Shown here one piece after another: positions 20,701-26,512 of a stretch of DNA of 64,000 nt. The notes under the pieces were generated by a model. That model was not told where the DNA came from and made no database searches. It worked only from the letters and a program-made list of their open reading frames with translations. The translations under genes and the position numbers were made by a program. The stretch is from Streptomyces sp. KMM 9044 (GTDB taxonomy: Bacteria; Actinomycetota; Actinomycetes; Streptomycetales; Streptomycetaceae). The stretch covers positions 6,510,001 to 6,574,000 of the forward strand of contig NZ_CP113910.1 of NCBI RefSeq assembly GCF_024701375.2, given 5' to 3'. Positions within the stretch are counted from its first letter, which is position 1, and every line of letters begins with the position of its first letter.

Positions 20701-21298
20701 CGGCCGTGGCCCACAGGGACTTGCGCTGGGTCGAGACCACGCCCTTGGGGCGTCCGGTGGTGCCGGAGGTGTACAGGATCCAGGCCGTCTCGTCCAGGTC
20801 CAGGTCGTCCCGCGCGTCGGCGGGCGGCGAGGTGACGGCGAGGTGCTCGAAGTCGGTGGCACCCGCGATGGGCTCGGTGGCACCGACGACGATCAGGCCG
20901 CAGTCCAGGCCGCTGCTCCGAACGGTCCGTACCACCTGGGGTATCTGTGCCGCGCCGCTGATCACCGTGCGGGCGCCGCTGTCGACCAGGTGGTGGGCGA
21001 GCTCGGTGTCGGAGGACCGCGGGTCGACCGGCACACCGACGGCTCCCGCGCGCGTGACGGCGAGATAACTCTCCACCATCTCGACCCGGTTGCCCATGCG
21101 GAGCAGGACGCGGTCGCCGCGGCCGACCCCGAGTGCGGCGAGGTGCCCGGCCAGGAACCGGGTGCGCCGCTCCAGAGCGCCGTAGGTGACGGAACGCCGA
21201 GAGTCCTGGAAAGCCCGCTCGTCCGCTCGCTGCAAGGCGTGGTCCGTGAGGATCTGGTGCAGCGGGCGGACAAGTGCGACAGAGGGCTCTTCGGTCAC
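8717..21298 (-). CDS. PKS I: modular type I PKS, CoA ligase-ACP / KS-AT-DH-KR-ACP / KS-AT-DH(inactive)-KR-ACP
   Basis: A 4193-residue synthase. Loading: AMP-binding CoA ligase (1-520) with YTSGTTGRPKG near 176, YGSSETGG, YRTGDLG, RVKELIVRGGENIHP and PRTSTGKTARRRL, then an ACP with LGFTSL (about 591; Thr replaces the usual Asp). Module 1: KS 660-1085 (DTACSSS), AT 1195-1525 (GHSQG, YASH, so methylmalonyl), DH 1556-1835 (HVVRGSVLFP and LLDAALH intact), KR with LDD near 2148 and NYAAAN (B1 type), ACP Ser near 2369. Module 2: KS 2430-2860, AT 2970-3300 (YASH), a DH-like domain lacking both the HxxxGxxxxP motif and the catalytic Asp, KR with ADD (B type), ACP near 4131. There is no thioesterase. 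The GTG at 21298 follows GGAAG by seven bases; the open frame upstream to 21571 lacks family sequence. The starter acid is unknown; such ligase loading domains take carboxylic acids such as aryl or cyclohexyl acids. The product is probably a short acyl chain. Confidence 0.93.
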   Translation of the reverse strand: MTEEPSVALVRPLHQILTDHALQRADERAFQDSRRSVTYGALERRTRFLAGHLAALGVGRGDRVLLRMGNRVEMVESYLAVTRAGAVGVPVDPRSSDTELAHHLVDSGARTVISGAAQIPQVVRTVRSSGLDCGLIVVGATEPIAGATDFEHLAVTSPPADARDDLDLDETAWILYTSGTTGRPKGVVSTQRKSLWATAACTEPILGLSATDRLVWPMPLYHAASHNIGVLATLAVGASAHIMEGSAPDEIMETVRSEQASFLVGSPTTYHRMVDLARERGLELPELRVCMAAGSACPPALHEAFEDAFGIRLLDSYGSSETGGAITTQAPTGPRVLGTCGTPLPGLTLRLADPRTGEEVAAGQEGEIWVHSPGIMAGYHNDPEATRAVLVDGWYRTGDLGRQDPAGLLTITGRVKELIVRGGENIHPAEVERVLAGVPGVAEAAVAGKPHAVLGEVPVAYLVPGPEGPGGIDARELLETCRRELSYFKVPDEFHIIDDVPRTSTGKTARRRLAELPGTLLVVNPSVNVRPDLAAEGPSGTASAVPPVSAGAVLLTAQHGLLGLVRSVVADVLGLPSEEVTADRPLHELGFTSLSAVTLRDRLSAASGHRLSAAVAYDYPTPQALARYLDGLAQGGLGAAGAEATEDAEGTAVTGQPNEPVAIVAMGCRLPGGTRTPKELWDLLMAGTDAVGPLPDDRGWDLDRLLDDESRGGGKSSARQGAFLDDAGRFDEAFFGISPREALAMDPQQRLLLETAWETFERAGIDPVSLKGSRTGVFAGVMHGGYGPGLHERAPENLEGYLGNGSAVSVASGRISYTLGLLGPAITVDTACSSSLVAIHLAAQSLRQGECSLALAGGATVMSTPGALVEFSRQGALSADGRCRAFAAGANGTGFAEGVGLVLLERLSDAQRLGHPVLAVVRGSAVNQDGASNGLTAPNGPAQQRVIRTALAQARLTPAEISAVEAHGTGTTLGDPIEAQALLATYGQDRPAGNPLLLGSVKSNIGHTQAAAGVAGVIKMVMAMNHDTLPRTLHIDAPSPHVDWNADRLQLLTEPQPWPRTGTPRRAGVSSFGASGTNAHLILEEAPAEHVPTAAPQTPDTMVPMLLSGRGEGALRAQAGRMADFLERYPDLPTDTAARMLTGTRTMFEHRAAITATNRTELLTRLRTLATTDAALDTGTATEPGVMRGTGRPLGNPALVFPGQGAQWPTMAVKLLDDNGPFAQRLQECRQALQPFVDWDLLAVLRGEPDQPDFNRVDVVQPALWAVMVSLAAQWHAAGIRPAAVIGHSQGEIAAATVSGALTLSDGARVVALRSQLIAHIAGNGGMTSLALPRHQAETIATDLGLDIAAVNSPASTVLSGPAHALDQLATWCQKHQTRFRRVPVDYASHSSHVEAIKDQLLETLAPVTPHTGELPFYSSLTGGPVDGTELDADYWYQNLRHTVDYQAATHTLAQAGITAYIEVSPHPVLTLPTQETLQTLDNLTEEPTVLATLHRDHGDTHDFTHALTTAWTHGITLRPTTPPLHPDLPTYPFQGTHHWLNTPSGGDPQSFGLRPVVHPLLGAAIHRADEEGVVFTGRVSAATHPWLADHVVRGSVLFPGTAFVEAAIRAGDEVGTPCLEELVLETPLVVAAQQTVSLQLTVGAPDASGRRAVSVHSAPQSGAESTADPLWSRHARGFLVPALPDDTDAAEALATWPPQGAEAVPVADAYERMAQAGYGYGPAFRGLRAMWRRNSEVFAEIALSEGESTDDWGLHPALLDAALHPDVLGEVDKDESQPLSLPFSWHGVRLHASGATTLRVRLTWPEPEGVALLAVDPAGAPVVSVTTLSTRPMGEGAASAADETVRQMLLHTQWKPVTTPPVPQPAGRWLAVGPDAARSASVLTDAGFDTHGVPDLAADTTGPAPDTLLLLCDRPGPEAADTAVAARTRVQVALAQVQRWLREERYEATRLVLATRGAMAADPASGVADLAGAPVWGLARTVQAEHPGRLVLIDLAPEADCPAGAADMAGLRAADMAGLRAAVASGEPQTAVRAGLVLVPRLTRAAGLALGEPRTLDPEGVTLVTGGTTGLGRLVARHMAATHGARHLLLLSRSGPTAEGTADLIDELAALGASVTVEACDVADRDALATVLDGLDRPLTAVVHSAGVLDDGTVSGLSPEQVDAVLRPKVDAALHLHDLTRDADLTHFVLFSSVAGTLGGVGQANYAAANAFLDALAEHRRSLGLPATAVAWGLWEDGGLTEHLGTTDRVRIARNGVRPLAADQGLALLDAAIARQGAAFVAARFDHAALRRRSGGVPTLLSGLVRAVTRRTAAGGSGAAEDAGAWLAGLSSQEAERALLDVVRRHAAAVLGHESPQAVRADSAFKDVGFDSLSAVELRNRLNTATGLRLAPTVVFDYPTPQVLAEHLAESRDGATAAASVPALRASATTDADPIAVVAMGCRLPGGVAGPEDLWELLRSGTDAIGEFPTDRGWDLDTLYDPDPDKPGTSYSLNGGFLEGAGRFDEAFFGISPREALTMDPQQRLLLETAWETFERAGIDPTSLGNSTAGVFVGAIAQEYGSTLLHEAPEGLDGMLLTGNATSVISGRLSYLLGLLGPAITVDTACSSSLVAIHLAAQSLRQGECSLALAGGATVIATPGTFTAFSRQRALSSDGRCRAFAAGANGTGFAEGVGLVLLERLSDAQRLGHPVLAVVRGSAVNQDGASNGLTAPNGPAQQRVIRTALAQARLTPAEISAVEAHGTGTTLGDPIEAQALLATYGQDRPAGNPLLLGSVKSNIGHTQAAAGVAGVIKMVMAMNHDTLPRTLHIDAPSPHVDWDTGQARLLTENEPWPRTGTPRRAGVSSFGISGTNAHLILEEAPAEHVPTAAPQTPDTMVPMLLSGRGEGALRAQAGRMADFLERYPDLPTDTAARMLTGTRTMFEHRAAITATNRTELLTRLRTLATTDAALDTGTATEPGVMRGTGRPLGNPALVFPGQGAQWPTMAVKLLDDNGPFAQRLQECRQALQPFVDWDLLAVLRGEPDQPDFNRVDVVQPALWAVMVSLAAQWHAAGIRPAAVIGHSQGEIAAATVSGALTLSDGARVVALRSQLIAHIAGNGGMTSLALPRHQAETIATDLGLDIAAVNSPASTVLSGPAHALDQLATWCQKHQTRFRRVPVDYASHSSHVEAIKDQLLETLAPVTPHTGELPFYSSLTGGPVDGTELDADYWYQNLRHTVDYQAATHTLAQAGITAYIEVSPHPVLTLPTQETLQTLDNLTEEPTVLATLHRDHGDTHDFTHALTTAWTHGITLRPTTPPLHPDLPTYPFQGTHHWLNTPSGTSRGASGLGAVPTSHPLLGAAVELPGTETVVFTGRLSAGKLAWPTDEGTESVERELDWLAAELALSAGEQLGRSRLRALTAQAPFVMPGSGAVQVRVTVGEGEEPGVRAVLVHSRRGDDVLGLPWTCHATGELVAAAAEPDWDLEAWPPADALPMPEPELRLEYGSVHSAVHGVWRRDSEVFAEISVPDALREEARRFGLHPVLAQALLSLAGMKGVALETAASLRVRAWGEVSLHASGASILRARVSSGPDGSVSLTAADATGAPVLSVPALRLEPVAREVLRAADVAQQDSVFGIEWTAVDTRANTSDADATWAIVGEDRVRMRSSLMTAGRYTETYPDLAALTAAVEGGRDVPDVVVAPFLEKYGELSGQELVVAVHATTVRALETARAWVNTPVFDRSRLVFLTSGAVPAVAGPDDASPLDLAGAGIWGLIRSAQTEYPDRFALVDTDLAKPTWRALDRVVSSTEPQWALRGRTTRVPRMARLLPGTALPRLDVGLDGTVLITGGTGMLGSAIARHLVTEHGVKDLLLTSRQGPDAPQAAVLEAELTELGARVQVAACDVADREALAGLLADRRIDAVVHTAGAADDGILPSLTAERLSKVLRPKVDAVVNLYELVREAGVRQIVLFSSFAGILGGPGQANYAAANTFLDAFAHHMRSRGVAATSIAWGLWTGASSLSGPSGKDRQPVALRGTHPLVKEQGLGLFDAAWAAGRSLVIASRLDFAQLTGDAETGDVASVLRALVPAGTRRTARDTPAENTDLRHRLAAMSRAERETVATDLVRDRAGAVLGHTAPGSVAADAPLKNLGFDSLTALQLRTALVEATGLRLSASVAFEFDTPVGLAEHLIERLLASASSHFGGNERLSDEN
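11341..13320 (-). repeat. PKS I direct repeat, copy 2 (module 2 KS end-AT)
   Basis: This ~2-kb block matches 16666-18645 at a constant offset of 5325 bp with very few differences, for example a short patch around 12745-12840. It covers the C-terminal half of KS2, the linker and AT2. The plus strand is G/T-rich, so the coding strand is unusually C/A-rich compared with the rest of the gene. Confidence 0.9.
16666..18645 (-). repeat. PKS I direct repeat, copy 1 (module 1 KS end-AT)
   Basis: Partner of 11341-13320. The two differ mainly just after the KS signature GTNAHLILEE (GAS versus GIS before it) and at the TEPQPWP/TENEPWP segment. The constant offset means no indels over ~2 kb, consistent with recent duplication or gene conversion. 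Confidence 0.9.
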
Positions 21299-21628
21299 AG
21301 CTCGACTTCCAATCACATGGACAATGGACGGACTCTGACAACCCGGGCCGCCATCCTCCAGGCACCGCCGGCACATGGAGCGGCAGAGATCTCCCCCGAC
21401 CTTTGGCAAGCAGTATGTCGAGGGGCGCGCTAGGTCTTTTTCTAAACCCGGCAGGGTTGACCTCGATTCGTCTGTGGGCTGGTCGGTTCCGTTAGCCTGG
21501 CGTCTCGCCCCAGTTTGTCCTGTCGGTCGGCTGGGGGCCTTCGCGTGCGCTGCGGGGGCGTCGGGTTCCACGGGCCCGAGGATGGTGCAGTCCTCTCCTT
21601 CCGGTGTCGTCGGGGTGGTGAGCGGCCG
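21299..21628. promoter_or_regulatory. upstream region of PKS I, transposon flank
   Basis: 330 bp between the PKS I start and the transposase stop. It must carry the PKS I promoter (minus strand) unless transcription enters through the transposon. The only AT-richer patch is at 21431-21445 (TCTTTTTCTAAA). I could not identify a consensus -35/-10 pair or an operator with confidence. Confidence 0.4.
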
Positions 21629-23236
21629 TCAGGTGAGGGCCGGGAGTTGGTGGGCGCGTTGCCAGGCGGTGGTGAACGCGGTGGCCCAGGGCCAGGTGTG
21701 GTCGAGGTGGAGGATGCGTCGGCGGGCGTGGGCGGTGGGGCGGGCGGGCAGGTGGTACAGCTTCCCGCGGATCGTTTCCGGTTGTGCGGCGGCGAGTTCG
21801 GGCTCGTCATGCAGGAGGAGGAGCCGGGTCCAGGCGTCGAGGTCGGCGGCGAGCGCGGCGGCCGGCACCCAGGCGACGTTCAGCTGCCAGGATTTGGACG
21901 GCAAGAGCCCCAGCCCGATCCGCTTGATCGCTTTCACGCGGTCCTCGACCTCGGCGTGGTCGCGGTAGAGGGCGTCGACGAACCAGGCCTGACCCGAGCC
22001 GGACACACCCGAAAGCCCCTGGTGGGCGGGGATATTGGTGGCGACGATCTGGTACCGCCAGCCGGTGTGGACTCTGCTGCTCAATTCGGCGAGCGATCAC
22101 GTGCCGTGCTTTCAGGGCTCGGCCGCGCCCGGCCTGCCTGCATCTGCGACGCGCTCTGAAGGCCGTATCGGCACGGCGTCATCACGCCGGGTAATTGCGC
22201 AGCAGAGTCGGTGTGCTTCTCAAAGTCGGTCAGCTTCTTCAGATCGCGCCGCGAGGGCTTGACCCGCCGTACGATCAGGCGCATCCCCGCGGGCCAGCCG
22301 GTCAGGTCGCGCACTCCGGTCAGCTCGGCGGCCTGGTAGGAGATCTTGTCGCCATCGGGGCCGGTGATTTCGTGGACCGTGCCGTCCTGCCGCAGCGCGG
22401 TGGCCCACACCTTCTCGGGCAGCAGTGCGATGGCGGCCTCGTCGGTGGTGTTGATGGCCCAGCCGGTCACCCAGCGCACCCGGCGCCGGCTGGTGGTCAG
22501 GCTCTGCAGGTGCTCCAGCAGGGCGTGGCTGAAGGCAGCCCCGTCGATACGGACCAGCACTTTCGACCACAGCGGCAGCGGGAGTTGCCGCAGCGCGGCC
22601 GTCAGCACCGTCCGGTGGTCGGCGACGTCGTTGGAGGTGGCGTTGCCGGGCCGTAGCAGCATCGCGACGCACTCGCGGGTGTTGGCCACCCACGCGCCCA
22701 GCGGATGATGCCCGAAGCCGCCCTTGAACGTGCCGGCCGCGCGCTCCTTCTTGCTGGTGCAGGTCACGAGGGTGGCATCGAGGTCCAGGACGTACCAGCC
22801 AGTCAGCTCCCGCCCGCCCACCGCGATCCAGGGAAACCCGCCGGGCCGCAGGGCCAGCAGGGTCCACACCACCCGGCGTATCGCGGCCCGCACGCGCTCG
22901 ACGCGTGCGAGAACCGGCCCGTCGATCGCCTCCAGCGTGCGCCACAGCGTGCTGTCGGAGACCGGCCGAGGGAACAACGCCCGCCAGTGATACTGGAGTT
23001 GCTCGGCTTCCAGGACGTTGGCGGCCCCCAGTGCGATCGCGCACACCAGCTGGACCAGTGCCATGCCCCGATCCCGCCACCCCGGCCCGATGCCCTGCGG
23101 CAGGGCCGCGCCCAGAGCGGCGGTCGGCCCGACCCGGTCGGCAACCTTGCGCAGCAGCACACCCCCCGGCGTGGCCGATCAGGTTCTTGCCGTCGGCCCG
23201 CACAGCGAGCCGGTGGTCCCAGCCGGTACTCTTCAC
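21629..23236 (-). pseudogene. IS1380-family transposase, doubly disrupted
   Basis: The protein starts at GTG 23236 (KSTGWDHRLAVRADGKNLIG), typical of actinobacterial IS1380 transposases, and ends with LHLDHTWPWATAFTTAWQRA at 21629. Two lesions break it. First, a run of six G (complement of 23162-23167) where five are expected shifts the frame between IGHAGG and VLLRKVADR. Second, a 140-bp element plus a 6-bp duplication at 22064-22215 splits FEKHTGWRYQIVATN. With both removed the frame reads through. Retained segments include WYVLDLDATLVTCTSKKE, FKGGFGHHPLGAW and LWSKVLVRIDGAAFSHALLE. The insertion separates PKS I from the rest of the cluster. I could not place the outer ends of the insertion sequence. 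Confidence 0.88.
22070..22209. mobile_element. 140-bp MITE-like element with 17-bp terminal inverted repeats
   Basis: The left end starts GACTCTGCTGCTCAATT and the right end, read inwards on the minus strand, starts GACTCTGCTGCGCAATT (16 of 17 matches). It is flanked by a 6-bp direct duplication, GGTGTG, at 22064-22069 and 22210-22215. Removing the element and one duplication restores the IS1380 transposase codons DFEKHTGWRYQ exactly. It has no coding capacity, so it would need a transposase supplied in trans. The parent family is unknown to me. Confidence 0.88.
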
Positions 23237-23241
23237 CCGTT

Positions 23242-23306
23242 GGGTGCCTCTTCTCTGCGACGGTTTTGATCTAGACAATCCAGATCATCGCAGGTAAGAG
23301 GCACCC
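23242..23306. repeat. 19-bp inverted repeat in the 5' region of the IS1380 transposase
   Basis: The arms GGGTGCCTCTTCTCTGCGA (23242-23260) and the complement of 23288-23306 match at 17 of 19 positions around a 27-bp AT-richer spacer containing TCTAGA. It may be the terminal region of the insertion sequence, with an internal inverted copy that shields the transposase from read-through. No matching end was found beyond the transposase stop. Confidence 0.6.
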
Positions 23307-24053
23307 TTCTGCTGTCGGAGCGTCAGCTCAGGGATTCAGCTGAATACATGAGGTTGATGTCCTCGACGCAACCTGTCTGGTTCTCGAACTCATCCGGAAC
23401 GCATGGTGGGCGATCCAGTCGCCGACGCGGTCCGCAGCGCCGTCTCCCGGATCACCATCCGGATCACGGCTGACGGTCCGGCCGCAGGCAGCCTGACTTG
23501 ACGGCGCGGACACGATGGCTGTGAGGTCAACAGACCTTGTCGGTCTCGGCCTTGGCCTCAACCTCTGTGCCGGTGCCGGTGCCGGTGCCGGTGGCTGAGT
23601 CGGATGTGGAAGTGGAACGGGTAGGCGTGCGGCGGGGGTTGGTCACCGCGCTCGTCATGCCGGTCGGCTGAAAGCACCCGGGCGGAGTCCGGGGAGACGG
23701 CCGCTCATGAGCACGGTCACGGACCACCGCACCATGGCCTCGCGCAGGGCGTGCAAGGTCTTGTCACCACAGGCCCGGCTCTGCCGGCCGACGGCGCCGA
23801 CTGTGGCACCGTCTTATCATGGTGCGCTGCCCTGCCCGCCCTCGTCCTGGACGTACGCCGCGTGGCGGATGCGACGGCCGCTCGCACCGGTGACGGACGG
23901 ACCGGTCCGTGCGGCTTGACGCGCGGCCTCCTGGAAGTCGGGCTGCTCGGGTCAGGGAGTCCACCGACGTGCGGTACGCCGCGTCCGGTCCGCTGCCGGA
24001 AACGCCGCTCGACAGGGTGATCCGCGCAGCGTGCCTGCCGGCTTCGGTTCCGC
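23307..24053. other. 747-bp stretch without a convincing gene
   Basis: No recognisable family appears on either strand. A 43-codon minus-strand frame (23527-23658, MTSAVTNPRRTPTRSTSTSD and ending AETDKVC) contains four copies of GCCGGT (23569-23592) encoding Gly-Thr repeats. It lacks a Shine-Dalgarno sequence and I do not call it. The remaining frames are arginine-rich shadows. The stretch separates the transposon from the VC0807 gene and probably contains eroded sequence. Confidence 0.4.
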
Positions 24054-24758
24054 TCACCGACCTGGCTCACCGACCCGGCGCCTGCGGCGACCGAAGATCT
24101 TGGTCATGGTGCCCGACCGGTACAGGGCGACCTGGGTGATCACCTGCAGCAGGATCCACGACACCGCGTACAGGATGCCGTCCAGCGCGGGCACGGTGTC
24201 GACGGGCAGGGTGTAGGCCATCACCACCCGCAGCAGCGCGTCACAGCACAGGACCACGCTCCACAGCACCGTCAGCCCGCGCCACACCCCCCTGAAGGAC
24301 GCGTCCGTTTCCCACAGGCGCTCCAGCAGCGTCGCCCGGCCCGGCAGCAGAGAGCGCAACGCCTGGTAGGTGAATGGGCGAGCGGTGAACAGAGTGATCA
24401 GCAGCCACAGTCCGGTCAGCGCGGTGAACAGGCCGTTGCGTGCGAGCGCGAGGCGCGGGTCCGCGGTCAGCAGTGAGCCCAGCGCGCCCACCAGCAGCAG
24501 CGCGATGGTGAACACCCCGAGGGCGTCCAGCCTGCGATGACGTATCGCGGAGTAGAGCGTGTGCAGGGCGGGCGCCGAGCCGCCCAGCAGCAGCGCCGTG
24601 ATCTCTCCCACGCCGACCGCGCGGAGCGCGTAGTAGAGCCCGACGGGTAACACGATGTCGCAGACCACGGGGACGACGAAACCCCATGAGGAGGACGGGC
24701 TTTCGGTCGCGGTGGGGGCAGTGGCCGCAGGTTCGGAGCTGGACGTGGGGGAAGCCAT
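24054..24758 (-). CDS. VC0807-family integral membrane protein
   Basis: A 234-residue protein with a Ser/Thr/Pro-rich N-terminal tail, then about six hydrophobic segments (for example VVPVVCDIVLPVGLYYALRA, FTIALLLVGALGSLLTA and ILYAVSWILLQVITQVAL). The segment ALLLGGSAPALHTLYSAIRH followed by RRLDALGVF is the recognisable core of VC0807 proteins, which have no settled function. AGGAG sits four bases before the ATG at 24758. It lies just downstream of the TetR gene on the same strand (51-bp gap), so it may be that regulator's target and could act in export or stress tolerance; that role is inference. Confidence 0.78.
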   Translation of the reverse strand: MASPTSSSEPAATAPTATESPSSSWGFVVPVVCDIVLPVGLYYALRAVGVGEITALLLGGSAPALHTLYSAIRHRRLDALGVFTIALLLVGALGSLLTADPRLALARNGLFTALTGLWLLITLFTARPFTYQALRSLLPGRATLLERLWETDASFRGVWRGLTVLWSVVLCCDALLRVVMAYTLPVDTVPALDGILYAVSWILLQVITQVALYRSGTMTKIFGRRRRRVGEPGR

Positions 24759-24809
24759 GGCACTCCTGAGGCGTGGCTGGCGGGCCCTTGCCGGGGCCGG
24801 TGTCGGGTC

Positions 24810-25430
24810 CTACGCGGGCTGGGTACAGCGGTCGAAGGCGTTCGACACCTCGTGGGCGCACCGATCCAGGTCCATCGCCACGACCCGCAGATGCTGGCAC
24901 AGGACGCCGTCGATGGCGCCGCGGATGACCAGGGCCATGGTGAAACAGTCGAAGCTGCCGAACTCGCCGGCTCTGCGGCCCTGTTCGAGCAGGGTGACCA
25001 GCCGATCGCCGGACATGATGCTGCGCTCGATGTCGTCCAGGCCGGTGATGTGCCGGTCGCGGATCATCCCGATGATCTCGGTCAACGCCCGGGCGTACAA
25101 CGGGTAGCTGGCGATGAAGTCGAAGTTCGACCTGATGTACGCGGTGAGCTTGCCGCGGTAGGTCTTCTCGTCCTCCATGCGCGCGGCTGCCAGAGTGTCG
25201 GCCTTCACGACGACCGTGTGAGCCACTTCGGCGAAGAGTTCGGGCTTGCCGGAGAAATGATAGGAGATCATTCCGGTACTGCTGAGTTTCGCCTGCTGGG
25301 AGATTCTGTTGAACGACGTCTTCGCATAACCGGTTTCGGCGAGCGTTTCGATAGCCGCCTGAACTATCTGGGCTCGTCGTGCGTTCTGCGTGAATGTGCG
25401 GGTGTTCACCCTGTCTTTGTTGGCCGTCAT
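24810..25430 (-). CDS. TetR-family transcriptional regulator
   Basis: 206 residues. The N-terminal helix-turn-helix reads RRAQIVQAAIETLAETGYAK then TSFNRISQQAKLSSTGMISY HF, a clear TetR DNA-binding domain; the C-terminal ligand domain is diverged as usual. The ATG at 25430 lacks a Shine-Dalgarno sequence; TAATCT lies six bases upstream, so leaderless translation is possible, and GTG 25409 is an alternative. It is the only regulator visible in the window. The downstream membrane protein gene is the likeliest target, together with its own promoter. Confidence 0.88.
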   Translation of the reverse strand: MTANKDRVNTRTFTQNARRAQIVQAAIETLAETGYAKTSFNRISQQAKLSSTGMISYHFSGKPELFAEVAHTVVVKADTLAAARMEDEKTYRGKLTAYIRSNFDFIASYPLYARALTEIIGMIRDRHITGLDDIERSIMSGDRLVTLLEQGRRAGEFGSFDCFTMALVIRGAIDGVLCQHLRVVAMDLDRCAHEVSNAFDRCTQPA

Positions 25431-25446
25431 GGTGTCAGATTAACCA

Positions 25447-25456
25447 GATCATGATC
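25447..25456. promoter_or_regulatory. candidate TetR operator, GATCATGATC
   Basis: A perfect 10-bp palindrome in the 83-bp gap between the TetR gene and the 3' end of the ketoreductase gene. It lies 16 bp upstream of the TetR start codon in a locally AT-rich promoter-like stretch. Position and symmetry suit autoregulation, but the motif is short. Confidence 0.4.
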
Positions 25457-25513
25457 AAGATTTTCCTAGCGTTTCGAGAATTCCGTGGCGAGGTCTCGCC
25501 GTACGGCATTCGG

Positions 25514-26512
25514 TCAGCGCACGACGATCCGCCGCGCCGTAGCGGCGACGGTGTCCACGAGTGTCATCGCCGCGACCGACTCCGCACCCAGCTCAGCGTC
25601 GTTGCCGCCGCCTCTGCGCAAGGCTCCGGCGAACTCCGCTAGCAGAAGCATCAGTTGGTCGGCGGCGGGCAGGGCGAGCCGCTCCTCGCGGTCCTGTTCC
25701 TCCAGCACCAGCAGCGGCTGATGGGCGGGCGGCGGGGTGAACGCCCGCGTCGCGGTCAGCCGCGCCCGGTCGCCCCACAGCGTGTACGTGGAGGCGTAGG
25801 CGTGCTCGAAGCCGAACGCCACCTCGGCCAGCACTCCGGACAGCGAAACCAGCAGTACCTGCCCGGACAGATCGAGTCCGTCCGAGGCCCGGGTGCGCAG
25901 CGTCGCCCCCGCCACCTCAAGGCCCGGTCCGAGCAGCAGCGAGGCGGCACGCAGCGGATACACGCCGACGTCGAGCAGTGCGCCGCCGCCCAGACCCACG
26001 TCGTAGCGGATGTCGTCCTCCGGCAGCGGAGGGATGCAGAACGCCGCCTGCAGGGAGGCCAGTTGCCCCAGCCGGCCGCTCTCGACCAGCTCGCGCACCC
26101 GCGCATGCTGCGGATGGTGGAGGAACATGAAGTTCTCCCGCAGCACCAGGCTCCGCTCCGCGGCCAGCGCGTACAGGGCACGCGCTTCGGCGGCGTTCAC
26201 CCCGATCGGTTTCTCCACCAGCACGTGCTTGCCCGCACGCAACGCGCGCTCGGCCCACCGGTGGTGCAGGGCCGTCGGCGTCGACACGTACACCGCGTCC
26301 ACGTCCGGCCGTTCGAGCAGCGCCTCGGCGTCCTCCTCGGCCGCGCACCCGAACTGCTCCGCGAACCGGACCGCCTTCTTCATCGTGCGCCCGGCGACGG
26401 CCACCAGGTCCCATTCCGGCATGCGCGCCACCGTGGGCAGCACCCGCCGCCAGGCGATCGACGACGTACCCAGCGCGCCCAGGCGCAGTGGCCGCGCTGC
26501 CGCCGCCGTCAC
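25514..26512 (-). CDS. NDP-hexose 3-ketoreductase (Gfo/Idh/MocA family)
   Basis: 332 residues from the GTG at 26512. The N-terminal Rossmann motif is LRLGALGTSSIAWRRVLP, followed by VSTPTALHHRWAERAL and the family hallmark EKPIGVNAAEA near residue 93; the C-terminal half is the alpha/beta substrate domain. Such enzymes reduce the 3-keto group left after 2,3-dehydration during 2-deoxysugar synthesis. The start overlaps the 2,3-dehydratase stop by four bases (GTGA), so the two genes are translationally coupled and act in consecutive steps, which supports the specific call over a generic oxidoreductase. An open frame continues upstream but is antisense-like noise. Confidence 0.88.
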   Translation of the reverse strand: MTAAAARPLRLGALGTSSIAWRRVLPTVARMPEWDLVAVAGRTMKKAVRFAEQFGCAAEEDAEALLERPDVDAVYVSTPTALHHRWAERALRAGKHVLVEKPIGVNAAEARALYALAAERSLVLRENFMFLHHPQHARVRELVESGRLGQLASLQAAFCIPPLPEDDIRYDVGLGGGALLDVGVYPLRAASLLLGPGLEVAGATLRTRASDGLDLSGQVLLVSLSGVLAEVAFGFEHAYASTYTLWGDRARLTATRAFTPPPAHQPLLVLEEQDREERLALPAADQLMLLLAEFAGALRRGGGNDAELGAESVAAMTLVDTVAATARRIVVR

